A stretch of 64,000 nt of DNA from Acidithiobacillus sp. (GTDB lineage: Bacteria; Pseudomonadota; Gammaproteobacteria; Acidithiobacillales; Acidithiobacillaceae), in NCBI GenBank assembly GCA_028697715.1, contig JAQVDS010000002.1, positions 85,502 through 149,501 on the forward strand, in the 5' to 3' direction. The first letter of the stretch is position 1. Each line of letters opens with the position of its first letter. Made by a program: the position numbers and the translations under genes. The notes under the pieces were generated by a model. It saw nothing but the letters and a program-made list of their open reading frames with translations. It searched no databases and was not told the origin of the DNA. Positions 46,575 to 55,501 of this stretch are shown piece after piece.

Positions 46575-46600
46575 CCAAAGTCGCTCCCCACGGCTATTCT
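46571..46600 (+). promoter_or_regulatory. Promoter for tRNA-Pro
   Basis: TTGACC (46571-46576) and TATTCT (46595-46600) are 18 bp apart and end 8 bases before the tRNA 5' end. The -35 includes the stop codon of the YtxH gene. This would give a nearly leaderless tRNA precursor. Confidence 0.6.
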
Positions 46601-46608
46601 AGTGGCTT

Positions 46609-46685
<77 letters not shown>

Positions 46686-46715
46686 ATTTCTCCCGTGGCG
46701 AAAGGAAACCGACGC

Positions 46716-48527
46716 ATGCGCCGCCTGCTCTTACCGTTTCTGTGGCTGGGTAAGGTTCTACACTGGCTGCGCCTCACGGTCCTCAATCTGCTGACACTGG
46801 CCATTCTGATCCTGATCATTGCCGCCATCGTTCAGCATTTCTCCCGCCCACAGATTCACGTCGCCAAAAACTCCGTCCTCTGGGTCGAGCCACAGGGCAG
46901 CTTGGTATACAGCGAAAGCAACTCCTGGCAGGACCGCCTACTGCAAAAAATTCACCCCACGCAAGAGCATGTTCTGCTGCGGCATCTTGTCGCCAGCATC
47001 GATCACGCGGCCAAAGATCCGAATATACGGGTGCTGGCGCTTGACCTTCGGGAATTCAGTGGCGGCAGTCTGACGCAGCTGCTGGATGTCGCCCATGCCT
47101 TGCAGCGTTTCCGCGCCCAAGGCAAGCTCATCTACGCCTATGCCCCAGAATATTCTACCGGCAACTATGTGCTTGCCGCGCAGGCCAACCAGGTATTTCT
47201 GCCAGAATTGGGCATGGCCCTGATCACCCCCTTCTCCAGCGATTCTCTGTATTTCAAGGGCCTGCTCAACAAGATCGGGGTCGATGTTTACGCCTTCCGC
47301 CAGGGCAAGTACAAGTCGGCAGTGGAGCCGTTGACCCGCACAGATATGTCGCCGGCGGCGCAGGAGGAAAATCGTGCCTGGCTGGCGACCTGGTGGCAGT
47401 CCTATACGAGCGCGGTGGATCAGGGGCGCGGTTTTTCCGCGGATATCCTGGAGAATTATGCACTACATCTCCCCGAATTGTTACAAAAATCCCAAGGTAA
47501 CGCGGCGCAGCTGGCGCTACAGCAAAAGCTCATCACGCAGATTGGTGATCGGGAGGACTTTCGCGACGCCATTGCCAAAGCCATAGGCCAAAAGAAGCTC
47601 CGGCGCATCGGCTGGCAGCGCTACTATGCAAGCTTTGCCGCGCATCAGCCGGAGCACGGATCCGAGATCGCTGTGGTACCCATTGATGGCATGCTGGTGC
47701 CGGGAGATATCGAAGCGCCCGGGGTGGTTGCCGCCGAAGCAACGGTGCGCCAGCTCGATCACCTGCGCCACGAGCCCGACGTCAAAGCAGTCATCTTGCA
47801 AGTTGACAGCCCCGGCGGCGACGTCAATGCTGCCAACGCCATCCGCCGCGCCATTGAGCGTTTGCGCAAAGCGGGTAAGCCCGTGGTAGTGAGCATGGGG
47901 ACTCTCGGAGCTTCCGGCGCCTACTGGCTTTCCACTGCCGCCGATCGCATCTACGCTGAACCAACCACTATCGCCGCCGATATTGGTGTCTTTGTGCTCG
48001 TTCCGAACTATACCGGTCTATTGCAAAAACTTGGCGTTGGCTATTCCGGGGTCAGCAGTCTTCCCCACAGTCCCTCGCTGACACCTTTCGCGCCGCTTGG
48101 GAAACCGGAGCAACAGGCCCTCCAGGCGGTAGTCGATCACCTCTATACCCATTTCGTAGGGCTGGTGGCGAAGGCACGCCATCTGCCCTTCGCAGAGGCT
48201 GAACAAGACGCGCAAGGCCGAGCCTGGAGTGGTGTGGACGCCAAACGCCTGGGGCTGGTGGACGGCCTGGGGGGGATGACCGAGGCAGAGCAGGCCGTTG
48301 CCCAACTGGCACATTTGCAGAGCGGTCAGTATCACTTGCTATATCTGCCGCGCCCCGCGGGCGAGTCCTCTTTCACCCAAATCCGCTCCTGGGCACTGGC
48401 AAGCCTTGGCTTTTCCCTCCCCCAGGGAAGCGGCGGCGAGGCACTGACACAGGCGCAATTGTTGCTGCAGTACTCGCGCCCCTACGGGATATTTGCCTAT
48501 CTACCCATCGATCCGAGGCTTTCCTGA
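46716..48527 (+). CDS. sppA: Signal peptide peptidase SppA, 67-kDa type
   Basis: SppA degrades cleaved signal peptides in the inner membrane. The 603-residue product has one N-terminal membrane helix (about 20-41) and two tandem S49 peptidase domains, as in E. coli. The catalytic lysine is Lys200 (GKYKSAVEP) and the serine is Ser400 (MGTLGASGAYW). I choose the ATG at 46716 with AAAGGAAA upstream, because the open frame before it runs through tRNA-Pro. It ends 78 bp from the convergent dioxygenase gene. Confidence 0.94.
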   Translation: MRRLLLPFLWLGKVLHWLRLTVLNLLTLAILILIIAAIVQHFSRPQIHVAKNSVLWVEPQGSLVYSESNSWQDRLLQKIHPTQEHVLLRHLVASIDHAAKDPNIRVLALDLREFSGGSLTQLLDVAHALQRFRAQGKLIYAYAPEYSTGNYVLAAQANQVFLPELGMALITPFSSDSLYFKGLLNKIGVDVYAFRQGKYKSAVEPLTRTDMSPAAQEENRAWLATWWQSYTSAVDQGRGFSADILENYALHLPELLQKSQGNAAQLALQQKLITQIGDREDFRDAIAKAIGQKKLRRIGWQRYYASFAAHQPEHGSEIAVVPIDGMLVPGDIEAPGVVAAEATVRQLDHLRHEPDVKAVILQVDSPGGDVNAANAIRRAIERLRKAGKPVVVSMGTLGASGAYWLSTAADRIYAEPTTIAADIGVFVLVPNYTGLLQKLGVGYSGVSSLPHSPSLTPFAPLGKPEQQALQAVVDHLYTHFVGLVAKARHLPFAEAEQDAQGRAWSGVDAKRLGLVDGLGGMTEAEQAVAQLAHLQSGQYHLLYLPRPAGESSFTQIRSWALASLGFSLPQGSGGEALTQAQLLLQYSRPYGIFAYLPIDPRLS

Positions 48528-48553
48528 AACATCCGGAATAGCCAATGATGAAG

Positions 48554-48582
48554 GGCCGACCACACGACGTAGGTCGCCGGCC
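48554..48582. terminator. Possible bidirectional terminator between sppA and the dioxygenase gene
   Basis: GGCCGACC pairs with GGTCGCCGGCC (3-base bulge) around a 10-base loop, between two convergent genes. T runs are weak on both sides, so termination efficiency is doubtful. Confidence 0.35.
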
Positions 48583-48605
48583 AGCCCCAATGCTCTATCG
48601 GTCCT

Positions 48606-49469
48606 TTAGAGAAGGTTCACAGGAATTTTCAGATAACTGACACCATTGGCCTCTGCAGGCGGCAAGGCGCCGGCGCGCATGTTTACCTGCACCGAGGGAA
48701 GAATCAGTACGGGCATGGCCAAGGTGGCATCCCGCTCTGTACGCATCTTGACAAACTCTTCTTCGGAAACACCATCGTGCACATGGATATTACCGGCACG
48801 CTCTTCCGCCACGGTCCACTCCGCACGCGCTTCGCGCCCTTCCGGGGGATAATCGTGACAAAGATGGAGGACGGTATCCTCCGGCATGCTGAGCAAGCGC
48901 TGGATGGATCGATATAGCGTGTGTGCATTGCCATTGGGGAAATCGCAGCGCGCCGTACCCACGTCGGGGGCAAAGATGGTATCACCCACAAAGACGTGTT
49001 TGCCGATCACATAAGCGCTGTCGGCTGGCGTATGGCCGGGGATGTGCAGCACCGAGACCTGCAGGTTACCAATGGGAAAGGTATCTCCATCTGCAAAGGT
49101 CCGATCGAACTGCGAAGCATCGGTCTGGAAACTCTCTTCAGAATTGAAGATCTTCTTGAAAGTCTCCTGCACCTGCCGAATGGTCGCGCCAATCCCGATC
49201 TTGCATCCATAGCGCTCCCGCAGCAGATTACCGGAGGACAGGTGATCGGCGTGAACATGCGTCTCTAGGACCCACTCGGGCTGCAAATCCTGCGAGGTAA
49301 CGTAGTCGATAACAGATTGTAAAGAACGCTCCGCCGTACGCCCGGACTTCGGATCATAGTCCCACACGGGATCGATAATGGCCGCCTTGCGGGTGGCCGG
49401 GTCATGGACCACATGGGTAAAGGTCCACGTGGTCGGATCGAAAAAGGTCTTGATTGCCACTTCCGTCAT
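48606..49469 (-). CDS. Persulfide (sulfur) dioxygenase, metallo-beta-lactamase fold
   Basis: The 287-residue protein belongs to the ETHE1/Blh-type metallo-beta-lactamase group, which oxidises glutathione persulfide to sulfite. Metal ligands are His71, His73 (with Asp75 and His76 in HVHADH), His146 (PGHTPAD), Asp163 and His205. The HVHADHLSSG motif and the CKIGIG-T-x-VQETF region match bacterial persulfide dioxygenases, not glyoxalase II. Start at the ATG 49467-49469 with GGAGGG upstream. It faces a YeeE/YedE pair across a short AT-rich gap. Plain hydrolase activity cannot be excluded. Confidence 0.85.
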   Translation of the reverse strand: MTEVAIKTFFDPTTWTFTHVVHDPATRKAAIIDPVWDYDPKSGRTAERSLQSVIDYVTSQDLQPEWVLETHVHADHLSSGNLLRERYGCKIGIGATIRQVQETFKKIFNSEESFQTDASQFDRTFADGDTFPIGNLQVSVLHIPGHTPADSAYVIGKHVFVGDTIFAPDVGTARCDFPNGNAHTLYRSIQRLLSMPEDTVLHLCHDYPPEGREARAEWTVAEERAGNIHVHDGVSEEEFVKMRTERDATLAMPVLILPSVQVNMRAGALPPAEANGVSYLKIPVNLL

Positions 49470-49557
49470 GGTAGTACCCTCCGTTTGCAAAAACCTACCG
49501 TCGCTGCACAACTGGAGGTCGCCATAAAAATATAGCTCCCTCTTTTATAACAAGGGG

Positions 49558-49602
49558 TTGACTTTAGCCCCTAGAATTAGTTTATATATATATAGTAAAT
49601 AA
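49558..49602. promoter_or_regulatory. AT-rich inverted repeat and -35-like element between dioxygenase and YeeE genes
   Basis: TTAGTTTATATA (49577-49588) and TATAGTAAATAA (49591-49602) form an imperfect 12-bp inverted repeat (9 of 12 matches) in the 172-bp divergent intergenic region. TTGACT (49558-49563) lies just upstream on the plus strand, with TTTATA 17 bp later inside the left arm. This is a plausible operator overlapping the YeeE promoter. In other bacteria similar dioxygenase-YeeE gene sets are controlled by persulfide-sensing ArsR-type repressors (BigR/SqrR), but no regulator gene is adjacent here. Confidence 0.45.
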
Positions 49603-49641
49603 CTCAACTACTGGAGCGTTCTCGATTCTGCGAGGTAATAT

Positions 49642-50070
49642 ATGTTTACTGACCTAGTTCCCTTTCAACCTTGGCTTTCTCTGTTTGGCGGCGCATTGAT
49701 CGGCTTGGCGGCCGTGCTGTTGCTGGCCATCAACGGCAAGATCGCCGGTATCAGCGGCATCGTGGGTGGGCTCCTGAAGCCTTCCTCCGGTGATGTCGGT
49801 TGGCGCCTCGCCTTCATTGTGGGTCTCCTCGCCTCTCCATTTCTCTTGTCTGCGGCAGGATTTTCCCTAAGCAAAGGAGAGATCGACCTGGACCTGGGAG
49901 CCCTTCTGCTAGGCGGCCTTCTGGTTGGCTTTGGTACCCGCCTGGGATCTGGCTGCACCAGCGGACACGGGGTAATCGGGCTTGCCCGACTTTCACGGCG
50001 TTCTGTAGCTGCCACCATCAGCTTCATGGCGGCAGGCTTTCTTGTCGCCTCTCTGATACACCTATTCTAA
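49642..50070 (+). CDS. YeeE/YedE-family half-transporter, first subunit
   Basis: The 142-residue protein has about four membrane helices and the family motif GSGCTSGHGVIGLARLSRRS with its conserved cysteine at residue 105. YeeE/YedE proteins import thiosulfate or related sulfur species through chains of cysteines; this gene encodes the N-terminal half and the next encodes the C-terminal half. GAGGT precedes the ATG. Its neighbour across the divergent promoter is a persulfide dioxygenase, which points to sulfane-sulfur transport. Confidence 0.88.
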   Translation: MFTDLVPFQPWLSLFGGALIGLAAVLLLAINGKIAGISGIVGGLLKPSSGDVGWRLAFIVGLLASPFLLSAAGFSLSKGEIDLDLGALLLGGLLVGFGTRLGSGCTSGHGVIGLARLSRRSVAATISFMAAGFLVASLIHLF

Positions 50071-50089
50071 AAGAAAAGAGAAACCTCAC

Positions 50090-50539
50090 ATGAAACTTCT
50101 CAGTACGCTACTGATCGGCCTTCTTTTTGGTATCGGGCTCAATGTTTCCGGGATGACAGACCCGGCACGAATCACGGGCTTTTTTGACATCTTTGGTGCC
50201 TGGGATCCCTCCTTGCTCTTTGTGATGGCGGGAGCTCTCGGGGTCAGCATGGTAGGCATCCCACTGGTGATTCGTCGGGGCAAGGCCCTCCTAGCCGACA
50301 AGCTAGGAGTGCCGACTCGCCGGGATATCACTCCCTCGCTGCTGATTGGATCTTTCCTCTTTGGCAGCGGCTGGGGACTGGCCGGTTACTGTCCTGGTCC
50401 GGCGCTCGCATCCTTAGGCACGCTGGAAACCGAAGTCGTGCTGTTCTTTGTCGCCATGATCATCGGGATGTTTGCACACAGCCTTTTTGAAAAATGGCAG
50501 CTCCGTCAGTGCGCGAAGGGAAAAAGGGCAACGGCCTGA
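50090..50539 (+). CDS. YeeE/YedE-family half-transporter, second subunit (DUF6691-like)
   Basis: The 149-residue protein has about four membrane helices, GIGLNVSGMTDPARI near residue 15-28 and GWGLAGYCPGPALASLG with its conserved cysteine at 101. It pairs with the preceding gene, 19 bp upstream. Split YeeE pairs of this kind recur beside persulfide dioxygenases and rhodaneses in proteobacteria. Confidence 0.87.
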   Translation: MKLLSTLLIGLLFGIGLNVSGMTDPARITGFFDIFGAWDPSLLFVMAGALGVSMVGIPLVIRRGKALLADKLGVPTRRDITPSLLIGSFLFGSGWGLAGYCPGPALASLGTLETEVVLFFVAMIIGMFAHSLFEKWQLRQCAKGKRATA

Positions 50540-50553
50540 TACGCTTGGCTGAA

Positions 50554-50808
50554 TCACACCCGTAGGACGGGGGCTACGTTGGCGGGATCGGTCTTGCTCA
50601 GATGGCCGGTTTCGACATGCCCTGCCAAACGCCAAACATGGGCCTGGTCGGTAATCCGCAAGTCATACCACTGATCGCTCTGTTGTAGAGAAAAATCTAA
50701 CGCCCTCTTTTCCCATTTTTCCAAGCGGACGCGGCGTTTTTCGGCACCATACGCAGCGTCCTCGATTTCCACTTCGCGCGCTACGCCTGACGGATGCTCA
50801 GATACCAA
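50554..50808 (-). pseudogene. Remnant of a phospholipase C C-terminal domain
   Basis: About 84 codons on the minus strand encode AREVEIEDAAYG..., a WYDLRITD segment and RLAGHVETGHLSKTDPA. That pattern matches the end of phosphocholine-type phospholipase C (the DUF756 C-terminal domain), where the stretch RxAGHVETGxxSxSDPA closes the protein. The rest of the enzyme is missing: upstream lies a different gene, whose TAG stop is in the same frame three codons earlier. I read it as a decayed fragment left by a deletion. The apparent start (TTG) has no good ribosome-binding site. Confidence 0.6.
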
Positions 50809-50814
50809 GCACGA

Positions 50815-51564
50815 CTACCCCGCCAGACGGTAACCGTCTGCGTCCTTGCCACGAATACGACGCCAGAGCACTTGGCCACTCAGGCGGTTGGCGACAACGA
50901 TAAAGACTTTGCGGTAGGCCCCCGAGGGGCAGCTCACAGCCTTCACCGCATGCCAGGAACGATCGGTCTGGGCGAAGAGAAAACTCTGGTTGCCTAAAAC
51001 CCGCGAGGCGGCCACCTCGCGCAAGTCGGAAAAATCGGGAGCCGAGTGCCGCGGCCAAAGGCCAGCATCGTCCGCCAGGACCAAAGTTTGACCGCCCCAG
51101 GACTCGTCCCAGTCATCTTCGGTATTGCAATAGAAAATGTGCGAGCCGATCTTGCGTCGCGCGTCGGTATGCGGGGATACCGACGCGCCAGCCGGGGCGT
51201 AATGCCAATGCATGGTCAGGATCACCGGACTGCGCGGGCGCAGGCCAAGCATGGTACGCCAAAAATCCAGGTAGGCCGGGGAGTGCAATTCGGCAATGAA
51301 CTGCCGCCACAGGGGCGACAATTGCGCATCCAGGGATGGTCGGTACTGCAGGGCCAGACGGTCATGATTTTTCTGCCCATGGGCGCGAGTTTTTCCGATG
51401 TGATTCTCGAACAGTTCCGACGATGGCAACTGAGCGCAAAGTTGAGGAAAGAGTTCGGGGCGGATGAAGTCGCTGATCCGGAGCCAAGGATAAGGTGCAG
51501 TGCCCTGAAATCGTTGCGCGTTTGCCGAACATCCCTGCACTGTCTCGTCCCATAGAACCTTCAT
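50815..51564 (-). CDS. 2-oxoglutarate/Fe(II)-dependent oxygenase-like protein
   Basis: The 249-residue protein has the 2OG-Fe(II) oxygenase facial triad His132 and Asp134 (SPHTDARRKIG) and His205 (RSWHAVKAV), plus Arg219 near the expected 2-oxoglutarate-binding position (GAYRKVFIVV). It resembles prolyl-4-hydroxylase-like enzymes that act on small molecules or proteins; the substrate is not evident. The ATG is at 51562-51564. It is divergent from the DMT transporter, and its stop is followed in frame by the phospholipase remnant. Confidence 0.75.
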   Translation of the reverse strand: MKVLWDETVQGCSANAQRFQGTAPYPWLRISDFIRPELFPQLCAQLPSSELFENHIGKTRAHGQKNHDRLALQYRPSLDAQLSPLWRQFIAELHSPAYLDFWRTMLGLRPRSPVILTMHWHYAPAGASVSPHTDARRKIGSHIFYCNTEDDWDESWGGQTLVLADDAGLWPRHSAPDFSDLREVAASRVLGNQSFLFAQTDRSWHAVKAVSCPSGAYRKVFIVVANRLSGQVLWRRIRGKDADGYRLAG

Positions 51565-51596
51565 CGCCTTTTCCTATGGTTGCTACCTGTCAACAG

Positions 51597-51602
51597 TATA
51601 AT
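51597..51602 (+). promoter_or_regulatory. Perfect -10 (TATAAT) upstream of the DMT transporter
   Basis: TATAAT lies 57 bp before the transporter start, flanked by ACAG on both sides. The -35 region (CTATGG at 17 bp) is poor, so the call rests on the -10. A minus-strand promoter for the oxygenase must share the same 95-bp gap. Confidence 0.35.
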
Positions 51603-51659
51603 ACAGGTCTGGCATCTGTTTCCATTTACCAAGGTGAGCAAACTCACTACTCTTCATCG

Positions 51660-52622
51660 ATGCCGATTTCTCCATTACGTATAGGCCATCTGGAAATCCC
51701 CCTGTGGATTCCCATCACCCTCTTTGCCGCGATCATGCAGACCTGGCGCACCGGCCTGCAAACGCGACTGAAAGGCACACTGAGCGCCGATGCCGCAAGT
51801 TTTGTGCGTTACCTGTACGCCCTACCCTTGGAACTTTTGGCACTGCTCTTTCTGCTCTGGCGTTTTGGTGACGAACCTTTTTCCGGGACGCAGCCGCCGT
51901 TTTTGTTCTTCTGCCTGGCGGGAGGTGTGGCGCAGATCCTCGGCACACTCTTTCTCGTACGCTCTTTTCACAGCCGCGGCCTGGTCACCGGAACCGCCTA
52001 TGCCAAGACCGAAGCCGCGCAACTGGTCATTCTTACGGTGCTGTTTCTGGGCGCCGAGATCCAGGCCATGGCCATCCTTGGCATCTTTCTGGCGTTGCTC
52101 GGCGTCCTGTTGCTGTCTGGGCAGGGGTTTGCGTTTTTAGAGCGCGACTTTTGGCGGGGCTTGCGCGAACCCGCTGCGCGCTACGGGCTGGTCGCGTCGT
52201 TCTCTTTTGCCCTGGCCGCCATCGCCCTGCGCGCTGCCAGCCAGCACGGTGATCCGCATCTTCCTATCCTGGCTCTGGGCTTGTGGATGCTGCTGGTCAC
52301 CAATACCCTGCAAACCTTCTTGCTAGGAACCTGGCTCTTACTGCATAAGCGCGCAGACCTGCGCGCCAGCCTGCACGAATGGCGTGTTGCCTGGCCGGTT
52401 GGCGTGCTCTCGGCACTGGGTTCCTGGGCGTGGTTCAGCGGTTTTGCATTGACGCAGGTCGCCCTGGTGCGCGGCCTGGGGCAGGTGGATACCCTGCTCG
52501 TCTTTCTCTTTGGCCACCGCATCCTGAAAGAACGCCTCCGCCGCGCGGAGATCGTTGCGACTCTCCTGATCGTGCTGGGGGCCTTGTGCATCATCGCGCC
52601 CGACGTTCATTGGCACGGTTGA
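51660..52622 (+). CDS. DMT-superfamily (EamA-type) transporter
   Basis: The 320-residue protein has about ten hydrophobic helices in two halves, the layout of EamA/DMT exporters, with GTAYAKTEAAQ in the first half and LRRAEIVATLLIVLGALCII near the end. I use the ATG at 51660 (MPISPLRIGHLEI); the frame is open further upstream but overlaps the divergent oxygenase. The substrate is unknown. It converges on lnt with five bases between the stops. Confidence 0.8.
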   Translation: MPISPLRIGHLEIPLWIPITLFAAIMQTWRTGLQTRLKGTLSADAASFVRYLYALPLELLALLFLLWRFGDEPFSGTQPPFLFFCLAGGVAQILGTLFLVRSFHSRGLVTGTAYAKTEAAQLVILTVLFLGAEIQAMAILGIFLALLGVLLLSGQGFAFLERDFWRGLREPAARYGLVASFSFALAAIALRAASQHGDPHLPILALGLWMLLVTNTLQTFLLGTWLLLHKRADLRASLHEWRVAWPVGVLSALGSWAWFSGFALTQVALVRGLGQVDTLLVFLFGHRILKERLRRAEIVATLLIVLGALCIIAPDVHWHG

Positions 52623-52627
52623 CGCGG

Positions 52628-54124
52628 CTAGGACTGCGCCTTCCGGCGGGGCCGCAAGGCCCAAAGCAACAGGAGTAACGAAAGGCCGAGGTAGGGCCAG
52701 TTGCCATAGCGCGCAAAAGGCGTCTCACCAGCCATCGGCTGAATGCGCGCATTGAGGGCGGCATAACTGAACTGCGGCAATTGCGCCAAGACCTGTCCGG
52801 TGGGGAGGATCACCGAAGTAATGCCGGTGTTGGTGGCGCGTATGTCGGGCTTCTGCTCTTGCATCGCCTGCATTACCGCCATCTGCAGGGTCTGTGCCGA
52901 GGCCGTGCTGTGGCCATACCAAGCATAGTCACTGCTGTTGACGAGGAAGGTCGCACCCTGAACCACTCCTTTGCGCACATCACGGGAAAAGGACTCTTCA
53001 TAGCAGACGGTCATTCCTGCCTTTTGCCCGTCCACCGGCAGTACCGAAGATCCGTCTCCCGGAGTAAAGCTGCCAAGACCCGGCAGAAAATGATGCACCA
53101 ACGGGCCGAGAATCTTGGGAAAGGGGATGTACTCGCCGAATGGAACCAGATGTTCCTTGCGGTACCAGCGAACCGGCGCATTTCCGTCGATTTCCATGAT
53201 GGCATTGTAGTAACGCCCCTGGGCATCTTCGGGAATGCCGATCATCAATACGGCGTGGTATTTGGCAGACCAGGCCTGTAGTTGCTGGATGAGCAGCGGG
53301 ATCTCCGTTTGAAAGATGGGAAAGGCGGTCTCTGGCAGAACAACGAGCTGCGTTCCCGGTGGACTCGCCACGATCAGGCGCACATAGCGCTCGAGGATGT
53401 CGTTGATGCGGCTGGCATTCCATTTTTCGCTGATGGGAATGTTGCCTTGCAGGAGCCGGACCTGCAGCGGCGCGCCGGTGGGGTGGGTAAAACGGACGGT
53501 GGCGGCAAAAAGGGCCACGGCAAAGATCAGCAGAATGGCCGAAGCGCCCATGGACCAGACCGCGGCCTTCCGCCGTCGGCTGATGACCCAGGCGCCAATA
53601 CTCGCCACCCCTGCCGTCGCCAGTCCCACCCCATATTGGCCAAGCCAGGGGGCATATCCAGAAAGGAAATCCCCTGCCTGACTGTAACCGACTGCCAGCC
53701 AGGGAAAGCCGGTCGCCACCCGCGCCCGAAGGAACTCGGCAAAGACCCAGAAGAGGGGCAAAAGCCACCAGCGTGCCGCTGGCGAAAAACGTCTGGCCAC
53801 GCCCATCGCCAAGGCTGGATAGAGGGCACAATAGGCAGCCAGCAGCGCCACCGCCGCCCCGGCCAGGGGCCAATCCATATGGGCAAAGTTGTGCAGGGTA
53901 ATGGATAGCCAGTACACCCCGGAACTGAAGGCCGCAAAACCAAAGAAAAAGCCCAGGCCCGCAGCACGGCGCGGCGAGCTACTCCGCTGCACCAGCAAAA
54001 AAAGGAGGCCCAAAAGAACGAAGGCGAGCCAAGCCTGGTGAAAGGGTGCAAAGGCCAAGGGCCAAACTGCACCCAGGGCAAGTGCCGCGAGAGCGGGCCA
54101 GGCCCGGAGCGGTGAAAAAGTCAT
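52628..54124 (-). CDS. lnt: Apolipoprotein N-acyltransferase
   Basis: Lnt adds the third acyl chain to outer-membrane lipoproteins. The 498-residue product has eight or so membrane segments (six in the first 210 residues, one near the C-terminus) and a periplasmic nitrilase domain with the catalytic triad Glu265 (PETAFP), Lys323 (YRKEHLVPFGEY) and Cys374 (CYEESF). It is the last gene of the miaB operon, five bases after corC, as in E. coli. Confidence 0.95.
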   Translation of the reverse strand: MTFSPLRAWPALAALALGAVWPLAFAPFHQAWLAFVLLGLLFLLVQRSSSPRRAAGLGFFFGFAAFSSGVYWLSITLHNFAHMDWPLAGAAVALLAAYCALYPALAMGVARRFSPAARWWLLPLFWVFAEFLRARVATGFPWLAVGYSQAGDFLSGYAPWLGQYGVGLATAGVASIGAWVISRRRKAAVWSMGASAILLIFAVALFAATVRFTHPTGAPLQVRLLQGNIPISEKWNASRINDILERYVRLIVASPPGTQLVVLPETAFPIFQTEIPLLIQQLQAWSAKYHAVLMIGIPEDAQGRYYNAIMEIDGNAPVRWYRKEHLVPFGEYIPFPKILGPLVHHFLPGLGSFTPGDGSSVLPVDGQKAGMTVCYEESFSRDVRKGVVQGATFLVNSSDYAWYGHSTASAQTLQMAVMQAMQEQKPDIRATNTGITSVILPTGQVLAQLPQFSYAALNARIQPMAGETPFARYGNWPYLGLSLLLLLWALRPRRKAQS

Positions 54125-54129
54125 GCCGC

Positions 54130-55008
54130 TTAGAGTTCCGCGTCGCTATCGCGTTCCACCGCCGTTACCCCCGCGGCAGAACTGGGCGCGGTCAGGCGGA
54201 AACTCTGCACACGCCGGCGATCAGCGCGCAGAACTTCTAGCTGCAGGCCCTGTACTCGCAGTTTTTCTCCCACCCGGGGAACGTGTCCCAGCTCCCGACT
54301 GACCCAGCCACCCAGGGTATCGGCATCGTCATCCTCCAAGCGCACCGCAAAGGCGGCATTGAAGTCCTCCAGAGGAATCAGGGCGTTGACCAGATAGTCG
54401 CCATCTTCCCGGGGGACGATCATGACGTCCTCGTCGATGTCATACTCATCTTCGATCTCGCCGACAATGATCTCCAGCACATCCTCGATGGTGATCAAAC
54501 CCGCAACACCACCATATTCGTCCACCGCCAGGGCCATGTGATGACGACCGGTACGGAATTCGTAGAGCAGGTGGTCGAGATGCTTGCTATCGGGGATGTA
54601 GGTGGCCGGCCGCAGAAGCTCTTCGATCGTTGGCGCGGAACCTTGCTGGCAGGCGCGCAGCAGATCCTTGGCGAGGAGAATGCCGCGCACGTCATCACGA
54701 TCATCGCCGACCACCGGATAGCGAGAGTGGCCCAACTCCACCACGCGGCGGATGACCTCGGATACCGGGCTGTCGATTTCGATGACTTCCATCTGCGCGC
54801 GCGGGATCATGACATCGCGGACGGTCATTTCGCCGATGCGGAAGATGCCGTCGATCATGCGTGCCGATTCGGCATCGATGATCTGTCGCTCACTGGCCTC
54901 GCGGATCAGCTCGAGCAGGCCCTCCTGATCCTCGACATTACCCCGCAGGGACTGGGTGAAACGTTCCCACCAGCCGCGGGAGCGCTCGCTACTCCGGTCT
55001 TCACTCAT
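54130..55008 (-). CDS. corC: CorC/YbeX-type CBS-domain protein
   Basis: The 292-residue cytoplasmic protein has two CBS domains (about residues 65-190) beginning VRDVMIPRAQM, then the CorC_HlyC domain that ends the protein. It lacks the membrane domain of the larger HlyC/CorC proteins. In E. coli YbeX it is linked to magnesium/cobalt efflux and to ribosome homeostasis. The ATG at 55006-55008 (MSEDRSSERSRGWW) overlaps the ybeY stop by eight bases; a longer frame runs back through ybeY and is a shadow. Confidence 0.92.
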   Translation of the reverse strand: MSEDRSSERSRGWWERFTQSLRGNVEDQEGLLELIREASERQIIDAESARMIDGIFRIGEMTVRDVMIPRAQMEVIEIDSPVSEVIRRVVELGHSRYPVVGDDRDDVRGILLAKDLLRACQQGSAPTIEELLRPATYIPDSKHLDHLLYEFRTGRHHMALAVDEYGGVAGLITIEDVLEIIVGEIEDEYDIDEDVMIVPREDGDYLVNALIPLEDFNAAFAVRLEDDDADTLGGWVSRELGHVPRVGEKLRVQGLQLEVLRADRRRVQSFRLTAPSSAAGVTAVERDSDAEL

Positions 55009-55501
55009 TTGCTTGCATACGATATGGGTCGGCCACACCCAGTTGGGCCAGTAAACGGGTCTCCAGCGCCTCCATGCGGCTGGCTTCCTGCTCTTCCTGA
55101 TGATCATAGCCCAGAAGATGCAAGGCACTGTGGATGAGGAGATGGCGATAATGGTCACGCAAAGGCTTGCCCTGCTCCTCGGCCTCGCGGCTGATGACCG
55201 CGGGACAGAGGAGAATGTCGCCCAAAGGGCGGCTGCGACCAGGCCAGACTTGCGCCGGTGCCGGGAAGGAAAGGCAATTGGTGGGCTGCGGCCGTTGTCG
55301 GAATTGCTCGTTGAGCGCGGCGATCTCCGCACTGCCCAGGAATTGCAGGGAGACCTCCAGACGCTGTCCGTCGGCGTCAGAGTCCGTCAGGGCCAGGGCC
55401 AGGGCAGCACGCAACAGGCGTCGGGAGGGAATCCCTGCCCGTTCCGCTGCGCTCAACTCCGAGCTCAGCTGCATCTTCAAGACGAAACGTGGAGCACTCA
55501 T
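55001..55501 (-). CDS. ybeY: Endoribonuclease YbeY
   Basis: YbeY is a zinc-dependent RNase needed for 16S rRNA 3' maturation and ribosome quality control. The 166-residue product has the zinc motif HSALHLLGYDH (His-x3-His-x5-His, about residues 124-134) and PTNCLSFP earlier. It overlaps phoH by four bases (ATGA) and corC by eight. Confidence 0.94.
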   Translation of the reverse strand: MSAPRFVLKMQLSSELSAAERAGIPSRRLLRAALALALTDSDADGQRLEVSLQFLGSAEIAALNEQFRQRPQPTNCLSFPAPAQVWPGRSRPLGDILLCPAVISREAEEQGKPLRDHYRHLLIHSALHLLGYDHQEEQEASRMEALETRLLAQLGVADPYRMQANE

